Shown: piece after piece, positions 23,141-34,591 of the stretch
Numbering within the stretch: position 1 is the first letter of the stretch
How the letters are laid out: each line of letters begins with the position of its first letter
NCBI GenBank assembly: GCA_028275385.1
Contig: JAPWUR010000004.1
Span: 1-34,591 of the forward strand
Length of the DNA stretch: 34,591 bases
Origin: Candidatus Bathyarchaeota archaeon
Lineage (GTDB): Archaea > Thermoproteota > Bathyarchaeia > 40CM-2-53-6 > CALIRQ01
Direction: 5' to 3'
The notes under the pieces: model-generated
Told to the model about the DNA's origin: nothing
The model's database searches: none
What the model saw: the letters and a program-made list of their open reading frames with translations, nothing else
Translations under genes and position numbers: made by a program

Positions 23141-24745
23141 TTGGATTTGAGGAGCGGGAATAAATTCCGAAGCGCCCTTTTGATCGCCACAATAACCCTA
23201 GCGGTCATGGCATCCGTGGTCCCAATGGCCCGGGCATGGGACCTCCTCATAAGCCCCGGTTCAAGATCCACGGTCCCTGGTGGCACGGTGGCCTTCTCCA
23301 TCCAAGTCTCTGGGCCAGCCACGGCCTTCCCCATCCAGCTCTTGGTTTCGCCGCCCACCCTGGGGCTCACGGTGACCTTCTCCCATAACAACCTACCAGC
23401 CCCATATTCATCCGTGATGTACGTGCATGTATCGCCCTCCCAATCGCCCGGAACGTACCCCGTATACGTATGGGGCCATCCCTCTGGAACCCCGTTCCCT
23501 GGACCCGGGAACATAGGCAAAACGGTCTACGTGGTCGTCGGGTCCCCAATACCGACGACCGATTGGGAGGTCTTCAATCCCTACATAACGCCGGCCGCCC
23601 CGAAGGAGGGCGATCTGGTCTACTTCGGGGTTTGGATGAGGGCGCTGGCATCCACAGCTCCTTTCCCACAAACGGTTCGCATGATTATGTACTTCGCCGG
23701 GACGGCCATCCCCTTCACCGTATCATACCCAGGTCCAGCGGGCTTCCCATATAATTTGAGGATCACGACGCCTTGGACAGCCAAGGAGGGTTCCTATGTC
23801 GTCAGCTGGGCGATAGATCCATCGCCCTCTCAATACAACGACCCGAACAGGGCCAATAACATGGCCTCGTTGCCCTTCTCGGTCGGGGCGGCCCCGCCCC
23901 CCTTCAACTTCGCCATTAAGGCAACCCCGGAATCTCGATCCGTGAAGGCGGGGAAGTCGGCGACTTTCACCGTGTCCGTGATCCTCGCCTCCGGGACGGC
24001 CCAGCCGATATCGTTGAGCTTGGATGGGTTGCCCGACGATGCCTCGCATTCCTTCAGCCCGGCATCGGGCACCCCGACCTTCACCTCAACCCTGACCATC
24101 ACGACCGAGGCGTCCGCCCCGCCCGGGACTTATCAGCTCACGATAAAGGGGGAGGGGGGAGGCGTGGCGCAATATGCTACTGTCAGCCTCACGATCGAGA
24201 AGGCCAAGGCCGCGAGCTCGATATCGCTCTCAGTCAGCCCAGCATCGCTTAAGGTCGGGGAATCCGTTTCGGTCGTCGGAACGCTCTCCCCGCCCATAGC
24301 GACCGCCATAGAGCTCGTTTACCGCAGGCCCGATGGGGTAGAGCTCTCAAGGCAGATCGCCACCTCCGCATCGGGGGCCTTCTCAGATTCCTTCAAGCCA
24401 GATATGGCCGGGGCATGGTCCGTGAGGGCTCGCTGGGCCGGCGATGCGGACCGGGAGGGCTTCGAGGGCGCGCCCGCATCGTTCTCTGTCGAGACCCCGC
24501 CGCCCAAGCAATTCTGGGAAGAGGTCCCGGGCGGCGCGATGGGCCTGGCCGCGGTCTTGATCGCGCTGGCGATCCTCGTCGCGGCATTGGCCCTCAGGGG
24601 ACGGGGCGGAAGGGGCGGGGCCGGCCCCGCGCCGGCGGCCCCTCCGCCATCGACCCCTACCGCCGCTGGGTTATGCCCAAGCTGCGGCGCCGAATACCCG
24701 AAGGGCTCGGCCTTCTGCCCCAAGTGCGGGGAGAAGCTCCAATAG
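23141..24745 (+). CDS. Surface protein: Ig-like/CARDB domains, one TM helix, cytoplasmic zinc ribbon
   Basis: A 534-residue protein. Residues about 8-32 form a signal sequence (FRSALLIATITLAVMASVV ending ARAWD). Then come an all-beta domain (35-135); a CARDB-like domain (about 147-250, with NPYITPAAPKEGDLVYFGVW); an NEW3/Ig-like domain (about 255-352); and another beta-sandwich (355-450). A transmembrane helix (GLAAVLIALAILVAALAL) and a Gly/Ala/Pro-rich linker follow, ending in a four-cysteine ribbon, LCPSCGAEYPKGSAFCPKCGEKLQ. Topology implies the domains are outside and the ribbon inside. It starts TTG after a TATA box and inverted repeat. Adhesion, surface-layer or sensing roles are all possible; none is shown. 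Confidence 0.8.
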   Translation: MDLRSGNKFRSALLIATITLAVMASVVPMARAWDLLISPGSRSTVPGGTVAFSIQVSGPATAFPIQLLVSPPTLGLTVTFSHNNLPAPYSSVMYVHVSPSQSPGTYPVYVWGHPSGTPFPGPGNIGKTVYVVVGSPIPTTDWEVFNPYITPAAPKEGDLVYFGVWMRALASTAPFPQTVRMIMYFAGTAIPFTVSYPGPAGFPYNLRITTPWTAKEGSYVVSWAIDPSPSQYNDPNRANNMASLPFSVGAAPPPFNFAIKATPESRSVKAGKSATFTVSVILASGTAQPISLSLDGLPDDASHSFSPASGTPTFTSTLTITTEASAPPGTYQLTIKGEGGGVAQYATVSLTIEKAKAASSISLSVSPASLKVGESVSVVGTLSPPIATAIELVYRRPDGVELSRQIATSASGAFSDSFKPDMAGAWSVRARWAGDADREGFEGAPASFSVETPPPKQFWEEVPGGAMGLAAVLIALAILVAALALRGRGGRGGAGPAPAAPPPSTPTAAGLCPSCGAEYPKGSAFCPKCGEKLQ

Positions 24746-24830
24746 GGCTGGGCTCCCTCCTCGAATGGGAAAAGGGATATTGGAAATTATGGACCCATCC
24801 ATCGACGCCGGATGGCGCGGATGACCGCCC

Positions 24831-25637
24831 ATGGCGAGGGTCGTCAGGATCGCGTCGGTTCAATTCCGATCGGCCAAGAGCAAGGCCGAGAACTTGGCCA
24901 AGGCGAGATCGTTCATCGGGAGGGCCGCCGAGTTGGGCGCCGAGCTCGTTTGCCTTCCCGAGTGGCTGCCCATGATAACTGTGGCGAGGGATTTCCCGAG
25001 GGTCGCGGAACCCTTGGACGGCCCCTTCGTGAGCGGCTTAAGGGAGGCGGCCGAGGAGGCCGGGATCTACGCGATCGCCGGCATATTGGAGGCATCGGGG
25101 AGCGAGAAAGCCTATAACGCGGCCATATTGATAGGCCCGGATGGCTCGATATTGGGGAAATATAGGAAGGCCCATTTGGCCGATATATTCGGCCATAGGG
25201 AGTCCGATGGGATCGCGCCGGGCGGGGAGCCCGGGATGATCCATAGGGCCGATTTCGGGACCATCGGCGCGATCCTATGCTATGACGTAAGGTTCCCCGA
25301 GCTCCCCAGGGCCCTGGCGATAAGGGGGGCCGAAATCCTCTTCGTCCCGGCCGCTTGGTTCAGCGGCCCAGCCAAGGAGGCGCAATGGGAGGTCCTCCTC
25401 AGGGCCAGGGCTATCGAGAACGGGTTCTTCGTGGTGGGCTCCTGCCAAGTCGGGGAGGGGTTCGTGGATGGGACGATGGTCGTCGATCCCCGCGGGATCG
25501 TCATCGGCAGGGCCTCGATCGGCGAGGGGATGATATGCGCCGATTTGTATTTGGATGAGGTTGGGGTTGTGAGGGAGTTGATCCCATGGCGATCCCATAG
25601 GCGGCCGGAGCTCTATTCGGCCCTGCTCGAGCGCTGA
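24831..25637 (+). CDS. Carbon-nitrogen hydrolase (nitrilase superfamily)
   Basis: A 268-residue hydrolase with the full catalytic triad: Glu44 (CLPEW), Lys113 (YRKAHL) and Cys150 (GAILCYDVRFPE). The RFPELPRALAIRGAEILFVPAAW stretch places it near the omega-amidase/Nit group. These enzymes release ammonia from amides such as 2-oxoglutaramate or related deaminated metabolites. The substrate is not determinable here. The ATG at 24831 gives the usual start (RIASVQF). It follows the surface-protein gene by 85 bases; a functional link is not evident. Confidence 0.92.
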   Translation: MARVVRIASVQFRSAKSKAENLAKARSFIGRAAELGAELVCLPEWLPMITVARDFPRVAEPLDGPFVSGLREAAEEAGIYAIAGILEASGSEKAYNAAILIGPDGSILGKYRKAHLADIFGHRESDGIAPGGEPGMIHRADFGTIGAILCYDVRFPELPRALAIRGAEILFVPAAWFSGPAKEAQWEVLLRARAIENGFFVVGSCQVGEGFVDGTMVVDPRGIVIGRASIGEGMICADLYLDEVGVVRELIPWRSHRRPELYSALLER

Positions 25638-25662
25638 GTCCAGCCGGGGAGCCGTCGCCTAA

Positions 25663-25672
25663 CGCTTTAATT
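25663..25672 (+). promoter_or_regulatory. TATA box of the HD phosphohydrolase gene
   Basis: CGCTTTAATT gives a transcription start near 25695, after the ORF-track TTG at 25687. It therefore supports the ATG at 25711. Confidence 0.5.
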
Positions 25673-25710
25673 CCCCCAGCCCATTATTGATCCGCGCGGG
25701 ACGAGCGGAC

Positions 25711-26985
25711 ATGGGCAGGGTTTATTGGAGCTTCATAAAGGACCCCATTTATGGGTACATAAGGATCACCGAGGTCGAAAGGGACGTCATCGATAGCCTG
25801 CCAGTTCAAAGGCTGAGGAGGATAAGGCAGCTATCCGGCGCCGAGTACGTCTACCCGGCCGCGAACCACACTAGGTTCGAGCATTCCCTGGGGACCATGT
25901 TCCTCGCCGGGGCCCTGGCCGAATCCCTCCCGGTGGGCCTCAGCGAGTCCGAGATCCAAGAGGTCAGGCTCGCGGCGCTCCTCCACGATGTCGGCCACGC
26001 GCCGTTTTCCCATCTACTGGAGCCCATACTCATGAAATATTTCAACGTAAACCATGAGGTCATGACCAAGCGGATCGTGGCCGAGTCCGAGCTGGCGGAT
26101 ATATTGGAGAAGCGCGGCTTCGATGCGGAGGAGCTATCCAAGCTGGCGATAGGGGAGCTCTGCGAGCCCAATAGGAGGTTCTTGGATCAAATCATAAGGA
26201 GTTCGATCGACGTCGATAAGATGGACTTCTTGGTCAGGGATTCGTATCACACGGGCGCGGGATATGGCTATTTCGACGTATTCCGCTTGATATATACGAT
26301 GGACGTGCTCGACGATAAGCTCAGCGTCGATCTCACCGCACTCCCGACCCTCGAGGCGTTCATATTGGCGAGGTTCGAATCCTTCAGGGCGATTTATTTC
26401 CACAAGACCTCGAGGGCGGCCCAACTCATGCTCCTGAAGGCGATGGAGAGGGCGACGGAGGAGATCGGCCTGATGGGTTTTGGGGAATTGGATCGGTACT
26501 TGGCCGCCGATGACGCCTCCCTATGGGCGGCCCTTTGCAAATGCGAGGCATCGGCCCCTATAATGGAGGATTTGAAGCGCCGGAGGCTCCTGAAATGCGC
26601 TTACGAAAGGACCTTCTTCGCGGAGGACGAGCTAATATCTAGCATACTCACGAACGAGGGCGTCAGGGCCAAGGTGAGGGAGGAGATAGCCCAAGAGGCC
26701 GGCCTATCCCCTGACGACGTTTATATAGACGTCCCGACCCTCCCATCCGTGCCCTATAATCGGGCCATGGAGCTCGGCCCCATGGAGATACCGCTATTCA
26801 TCAGGGCCAAGGGGGGCAGGAAGATCGCCAAGAGCCTGTCCGAGGTATCCAAGGTCATCAGCGTCCTCAAGACCTTCATGAACATAGTCAGGATATATTC
26901 CCCGGAGCCCCATAGGGATTCCGTCGGGAGGGCCGCCGAGAAGGTGCTGGGGACCCCCCCGCTATCCAGCGTCGTATCTTATTAA
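25711..26985 (+). CDS. HD-superfamily phosphohydrolase, SAMHD1/dGTPase-like
   Basis: A protein of about 424 residues from ATG 25711 (MGRVYWSFIKDPIYGYI). The metal-binding HD motifs are present: NHTRFEHSLGT (His), AALLHDVGHAPFSHLLEP (His-Asp) and SSIDVDKMDFLVRDSYHTG (Asp). The opening KDPIYGYIRITEVERDVIDS and RLRRIRQLSGAEYVYP are typical of the archaeal/bacterial relatives of SAMHD1. Such enzymes remove triphosphate from (d)NTPs or act on other phosphate esters. It is the last protein gene before the rRNA promoter, which starts 34 bases after its stop codon. Confidence 0.9.
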   Translation: MGRVYWSFIKDPIYGYIRITEVERDVIDSLPVQRLRRIRQLSGAEYVYPAANHTRFEHSLGTMFLAGALAESLPVGLSESEIQEVRLAALLHDVGHAPFSHLLEPILMKYFNVNHEVMTKRIVAESELADILEKRGFDAEELSKLAIGELCEPNRRFLDQIIRSSIDVDKMDFLVRDSYHTGAGYGYFDVFRLIYTMDVLDDKLSVDLTALPTLEAFILARFESFRAIYFHKTSRAAQLMLLKAMERATEEIGLMGFGELDRYLAADDASLWAALCKCEASAPIMEDLKRRRLLKCAYERTFFAEDELISSILTNEGVRAKVREEIAQEAGLSPDDVYIDVPTLPSVPYNRAMELGPMEIPLFIRAKGGRKIAKSLSEVSKVISVLKTFMNIVRIYSPEPHRDSVGRAAEKVLGTPPLSSVVSY

Positions 26986-27019
26986 GGGCCATCGGCCTCC
27001 CCGGCGGGCCGGAGCAACA

Positions 27020-27027
27020 TTTATATC
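27020..27027 (+). promoter_or_regulatory. rRNA operon TATA box
   Basis: TTTATATC with a purine-rich GGAGCAAC just upstream as a possible BRE. Transcription would start near 27047, leaving a leader of about 240 nt before 16S. Confidence 0.7.
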
Positions 27028-27220
27028 TGGATTCCCCCTAAGAGGGGGCTGGTGCTCGAGGGCCGGAAGGCCCAACCGCCCGCGGTCTTCCCGGCGGCGG
27101 CGTCAACCCGACGATGGGGTAAATCCCTTGGATGAAGGGTTGACCTCCGATCGCGGGCATAGTTATGAGGGCCCAAACAAAATCCGGGGCCTCTCCCCCG
27201 GGGAACGTTTGGGTCCAAGA

Positions 27221-27257
27221 GAGGCCCACGATCCCCGCCAAGCTCCGGCTTGGAGCG
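27221..27257 (+). other. 16S processing stem, upstream arm
   Basis: Two blocks pair perfectly with sequence after 16S: GAGGCCCACGATCCCC (27221-27236) with 28977-28992, and CCGGCTTGGAGC (27246-27257) with 28957-28968. Between them AAG here, and AAA on the other arm, form the two bulges of a BHB-like motif around GCC/GGC. This is the expected cutting site of the tRNA-splicing endonuclease during archaeal 16S maturation. Confidence 0.85.
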
Positions 27258-27287
27258 ATTAGATTTGCGGCCGGACTCAATCGTCCC

Positions 27288-28946
<1,659 letters not shown>

Positions 28947-28956
28947 GATGAATAAG

Positions 28957-28992
28957 GCTCCAAGCCGGGGGGCAAAGGGGATCGTGGGCCTC
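28957..28992 (+). other. 16S processing stem, downstream arm
   Basis: GCTCCAAGCCGG and GGGGATCGTGGGCCTC are exact complements of blocks at 27246-27257 and 27221-27236. The remaining spacer (28993-29069) contains no tRNA that I can find. Confidence 0.85.
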
Positions 28993-29069
28993 CTCGCGTT
29001 CGCTGGATGCGGCTCCCGAGCCGCGCTCGGGGGCCAAGGGCGGAGCGGCCTTTTGGGCTCGCGATGACC

Positions 29070-29087
29070 GCCGCGCATACGCCTTCA
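29070..29087 (+). other. 23S processing stem, upstream arm
   Basis: CCGCCGCGCATACGCCTT is exactly complementary to 32214-32231. Further in, TCGAGCGTGGGTTC pairs with GAGCCCGCGCTCGA after 23S, with CAT and AAA bulges around CGC/GCG forming a BHB-like site. Confidence 0.85.
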
Positions 29088-29117
29088 GGACGCCATTCGA
29101 GCGTGGGTTCCCGAGTA

Positions 29118-32180
<3,063 letters not shown>

Positions 32181-32213
32181 AAAAAGGAGCCCGCGCTCGA
32201 GCGAAATCCGAGG

Positions 32214-32231
32214 GAAGGCGTATGCGCGGCG
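32214..32231 (+). other. 23S processing stem, downstream arm
   Basis: AAGGCGTATGCGCGGCGG is the exact complement of 29070-29087. It overlaps the likely 5' end of the RNase P RNA gene. Confidence 0.85.
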
Positions 32232-32580
32232 GCCATGGCGACGACAAGCTTATCCCACCGCTGGCCATTATGCCAAATCGGGGCCGGCGAGCCGGTGGGC
32301 GGCCGTCGGGCCTTTGGGCCTGTGGAAACTCCACCCACGCTGCGGGGGCGCGGCGCCGCGAGGCGCCGGGCGAGAGCCCGTGGCCGGGCACAGAAATGGG
32401 ACCTGCCGCCGCTCGATGGGGATGGGGCGGCGACGCCGACGAGGCGGCGGATTAGGATGGAACCAGCCCGCCCGCGCCGTGAAAGGGCGAGTAGGCGCCG
32501 ATGAGCACCGCACGAGGCGCGGGTAGCCCGATCAGACGGATGCCGCCTAAAACAGAAGGTGGGTTACGGCCGGGACGCCG
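32214..32580 (+). ncRNA. rnpB: RNase P RNA
   Basis: The catalytic RNA that trims tRNA 5' leaders. At the 3' end, TAAAACAGAAGGTGGGTTA holds the universal ACAGAA followed by the P4 3' strand GGTGGGTTA. This pairs with TATCCCACC (about 32254-32262), leaving the expected bulged U. Also typical are the TATGCCAAA segment soon after P4, GTGGAAACTCCACCC in the specificity part, and GATCAGACGGATGCCGCC before ACAGAA. The ends are estimated from possible P1 pairings (GGCGT/ACGCC and CGGCC/GGCCG); P2/P3 could not be resolved. It appears to be transcribed with 23S. Confidence 0.85.
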
Positions 32581-32589
32581 GCCCCGCGA

Positions 32590-34077
32590 TCATCTCAAGG
32601 GGCTTTCGCCAATGGACCCCCGGGCCCGCCGCGGGCCGAGGTAGGCCCCCGCGATGAGCAATATCGAGCAAACGGCCGTCGACCAAAAGGCCGCGGGGAA
32701 GCCGAGCCAAGCCCCCCATACGCCGAATCCTCCGTAGGGCTTTGGGCCATAATAGAGCCACAGGAGGGTCGCGATGCCCGCGATGATGCCGGCGCCCGCC
32801 CCGATCCCATTCGCCCTCCTCCAATATAGGCCGGCAACGACCGGGACGAAGAGCACCGCCGCCATCGAATAGGCCATCGAGCCCAGATCCACCAAGAGCC
32901 CCGGGGGATTCATCGCGAGCGGCATCGCCGATATGGCCAGGAGGACCACTATGGCCCTGCCCAAGGCCACGGCCCTCCTATCGGAAACGCGGAGGACCGG
33001 CTTCAGGAAGTCGTTGGTCATTATCGCGCTGCTGGCGATCAATAGGAATTGGGCGGTCGATACGGCGGCCGCGACCGCGCCCGCGAGCAATGGGCCGCAT
33101 AGGTGCGGGATGAATTTCGCGGCCAGCAGCGGCAGGATGCTATCGGCCTGCCTCTCCGTCAAATCGGGGAATGCCAGCCTGCCGACCATGCCTATCGTGC
33201 AAAGGAAGAAGAGGTGCCAAAAGGGCATTATGAGCATCCAAGCCAGCGAGGTCCTCTTCAAATCCCCGGGGCCCCTCATGGAATACATGCTCATCCACAC
33301 GGTCGGGGTCATTATGATCCCCATTCCGTATATGATCGCCCATGAGAGGATCTGCTGGTGCGTCCAGAACTCATGCGGCCCGGGCAAGGAAAGCAATTGG
33401 GGAAATTCCGAGGATATCCGGGAATATATGCTCGAGATTCCGCCGAAGCGATTCAATAGCTCATAGGAGGCGAGGGCCAAAAGGCCCACTATCATTATGC
33501 CTTGTATGAAGTTGGTCCAAGTCGCGCCCCGCAGCCCCCCGAGCGCCACGTATACGGTCATCAGAGCTATGAGGAATACGATCCCCGCGATCGGCGGAAC
33601 CGCGCCCTCGGTCAAAGCGCTGAATATGATCCCGACTCCGGCCATCTGCACGACCATAAGCGGATAAGCGCACAGCAAGCCCGCTATGGCCGTGAGGGCG
33701 CCGGTCGCCCCGCCATACCTATGCCTCATCAGATCGGCCGGCGTGATGTAGCCGTGCTTCCTCCCCAGTTCCCAGAACTTCCTCCCTATGAAGGCGTAGG
33801 TCATCGGGTAAACTAGGTTTATGCTCCCAATAGTAACCGTGCCCAGCCCATGCCAATAGACGAAGCCCTGGAGGCCGAGGAACGCGAAGGCGCTTAGAAC
33901 GGTCGCCATCAAGGAGAACGAGGCTATGGCGAAGCCGATGGATCTCCTGGCGACGAAGTAATCCTCCGGCTCTGGCAACCCCCTCTTGTAGGCGTAGAAG
34001 CCTATTAGCAAAAGGGCCAGGGCCCATGAAAGGACTATGAGGAGGCGGAAGGCTACCTCATCCATCGAGATCGCCAC
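32590..34077 (-). CDS. Sodium:solute symporter (SSS family)
   Basis: A 495-residue membrane protein with about 13 hydrophobic segments. SSS-type features are YFVARRSIGFAIASFSLMATVLSAFAFLG near the N-terminus, ALGGLRGATWTNFIQGIMIV (the conserved GG-x-x-A-x-x-W/T-D-x-x-Q-like region), and GPLLAGAVAAAVSTAQFLL in the substrate/Na+ region. The substrate is unknown; panthothenate-, amino-acid- and carboxylate-type members all look like this. The GTG start at 34077 overlaps the stop of the DUF3311 gene by one base (TAGTG), so the two are translationally coupled. Its 3' end lies about 10 bases from rnpB on the opposite strand. Confidence 0.92.
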   Translation of the reverse strand: MAISMDEVAFRLLIVLSWALALLLIGFYAYKRGLPEPEDYFVARRSIGFAIASFSLMATVLSAFAFLGLQGFVYWHGLGTVTIGSINLVYPMTYAFIGRKFWELGRKHGYITPADLMRHRYGGATGALTAIAGLLCAYPLMVVQMAGVGIIFSALTEGAVPPIAGIVFLIALMTVYVALGGLRGATWTNFIQGIMIVGLLALASYELLNRFGGISSIYSRISSEFPQLLSLPGPHEFWTHQQILSWAIIYGMGIIMTPTVWMSMYSMRGPGDLKRTSLAWMLIMPFWHLFFLCTIGMVGRLAFPDLTERQADSILPLLAAKFIPHLCGPLLAGAVAAAVSTAQFLLIASSAIMTNDFLKPVLRVSDRRAVALGRAIVVLLAISAMPLAMNPPGLLVDLGSMAYSMAAVLFVPVVAGLYWRRANGIGAGAGIIAGIATLLWLYYGPKPYGGFGVWGAWLGFPAAFWSTAVCSILLIAGAYLGPRRARGSIGESPLR

Positions 34078-34328
34078 TATTCATAGAAGAATGCCAAGTA
34101 GACTATAAATGCCGCTTGCACCACCAACCACAGCGCCACCCAATAGAGGAGCCAATAGGGCATCCAGCCGAAGAACAGCGGCTCGTACGTGTCATATGGG
34201 ATGGGCGTGCAAAAGAGCAACGCCAGCCCTATCGCCATGACCGTGAGCAGGGCGACCTTCGCGGGCCTCCGACCCCCGCCCAAGCGAACCACCCTTGGCC
34301 TAGATTTGGATAAGCCCCGCCGCGCCAA
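34077..34328 (-). CDS. DUF3311-like small membrane partner of SSS symporter
   Basis: An 83-residue protein with a basic N-terminus and two membrane helices (ALLTVMAIGLALLFCTPIPY and WMPYWLLYWVALWLVVQAAFIVYL), joined by EPLFFG. Small proteins of this design (DUF3311/YhdT type) are regularly encoded directly before an SSS symporter and are thought to be an accessory subunit. The TTG start at 34328 has GGAGGAGGG about 12 bases upstream. It is first in a two-gene operon under the divergent TATA region at 34399-34409. Confidence 0.82.
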   Translation of the reverse strand: MARRGLSKSRPRVVRLGGGRRPAKVALLTVMAIGLALLFCTPIPYDTYEPLFFGWMPYWLLYWVALWLVVQAAFIVYLAFFYE

Positions 34329-34398
34329 TAATAGGTTTGCCCTCCTCCGATCCCGATCTCCGGAAGCGAGCTTAGGGCGGGCGCGGCGCTCCCTCCGA

Positions 34399-34409
34399 GA
34401 TATTTTATC
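34399..34409. promoter_or_regulatory. Shared divergent TATA region
   Basis: GATATTTTATC reads as a TATA box on both strands. On the plus strand it lies about 34 bases before the radical-SAM ATG; on the minus strand it serves the DUF3311-symporter pair with a leader of about 50 nt. Confidence 0.55.
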
Positions 34410-34437
34410 AACCCCCTTTAACGAATGCCATTATGCC

Positions 34438-34591
34438 ATGGGCGAGTCCGGCCGGGCGAATCCCTGCGTTAGGGAGGCTTTGCTTTATCAAAAGCTCGAT
34501 GGAACGGTTCGATGCCGAACGTGCGAAAGGTTTTGCGAAATCGAGCCGGGCCAGCTCGGGTTCTGCAGGACCAGGAAGAACGTGGGCGGGA
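34438..34591 (+). CDS. amrS: AmmeMemoRadiSam-system radical-SAM enzyme, N-terminal fragment
   Basis: From the ATG at 34438, 51 codons are visible before the window edge. The segments REALLYQKLDGTVRCRTCERFC and EIEPGQLGFCRTRKNVGG carry the Cys-rich N-terminal motif (CxxC-x3-C ... GxxGxC) of the AmrS group, related to pyruvate-formate-lyase activating enzymes. The radical-SAM CxxxCxxC motif lies beyond the edge. The family usually occurs with Memo and AMMECR1 proteins, whose joint function is unsettled. The ORF is not in the supplied track because it is cut. Confidence 0.82.
   Translation, partial: MGESGRANPCVREALLYQKLDGTVRCRTCERFCEIEPGQLGFCRTRKNVGG

Noticed and set aside
32590-32837. Short ORFs opposite or overlapping the symporter 3' end near rnpB
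   Set aside because: Frame shadows of the symporter gene, with Arg/Pro/Gly-rich translations.

Overview
The window is a compact, GC-rich stretch of a thermophilic archaeal chromosome. The evidence is archaeal argG/argH, an archaeosine tRNA-guanine transglycosylase, an Sm-like protein, a thermosome subunit, an archaeal histone, a beta-CASP RNase, TATA-box promoters placed about 25 bp upstream of leaderless starts, and RNA genes carrying bulge-helix-bulge (BHB) introns and processing stems. A histone together with introns in 16S rRNA and at a non-anticodon tRNA position suggests a deep TACK-type lineage. I cannot place it further without a tree. TTG start codons are unusually common.

Layout. 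1-3117: the start of an acetolactate-synthase-like gene (ilvB, minus strand, cut by the edge), with a leader hairpin touching its Shine-Dalgarno sequence, is divergent from argG-argH. 3095-8940: a mostly minus-strand information-processing block with a presenilin-like intramembrane protease, a beta-CASP RNase, tgtA, a PAC2 protein (plus strand), an Lsm protein, a DUF1922 zinc ribbon and an AK6/Fap7-like kinase. 9070-11349: a tRNA-Glu(CUC) with two introns, a thermosome subunit and a histone. 11484-17540: a tight plus-strand operon with a TatD-like hydrolase, a helical protein, a MoaD-like ubiquitin-fold protein and a lipoyl-assembly set (lplB, lipS1, lplA, lipS2), followed by lpd under its own TATA box. 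17652-26985: an MFS transporter, an unknown membrane protein, OsmC, a KaiC-like ATPase, a CPA-type antiporter, a surface protein with Ig-like domains and a cytoplasmic zinc ribbon, a nitrilase-superfamily hydrolase and an HD phosphohydrolase.

27020-32580 is an rRNA operon: TATA promoter, 16S with a 155-nt BHB intron, a spacer without tRNA, 23S, then RNase P RNA. Both rRNAs are enclosed by long complementary processing stems. The downstream arm of the 23S stem coincides with the probable 5' end of RNase P RNA. No 5S gene is seen. The window ends with a sodium:solute symporter and its DUF3311 partner, divergent from the start of an AmmeMemoRadiSam radical-SAM gene.

The most surprising signal is in the 23S gene. 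Many peptidyl-transferase-centre and exit-tunnel nucleotides that are nearly universal (E. coli numbering 2062, 2447, 2448, 2452, 2453, 2499, 2500, 2503, 2504) are changed. Spacing is exactly preserved, and several helix partners appear to have changed in compensation. The second cluster of interest is the lipoyl operon, where a di-glycine-ended MoaD/ThiS-like protein sits directly upstream of a two-protein lipoyl synthase. All comparisons with family consensus were made from memory, without database searches.
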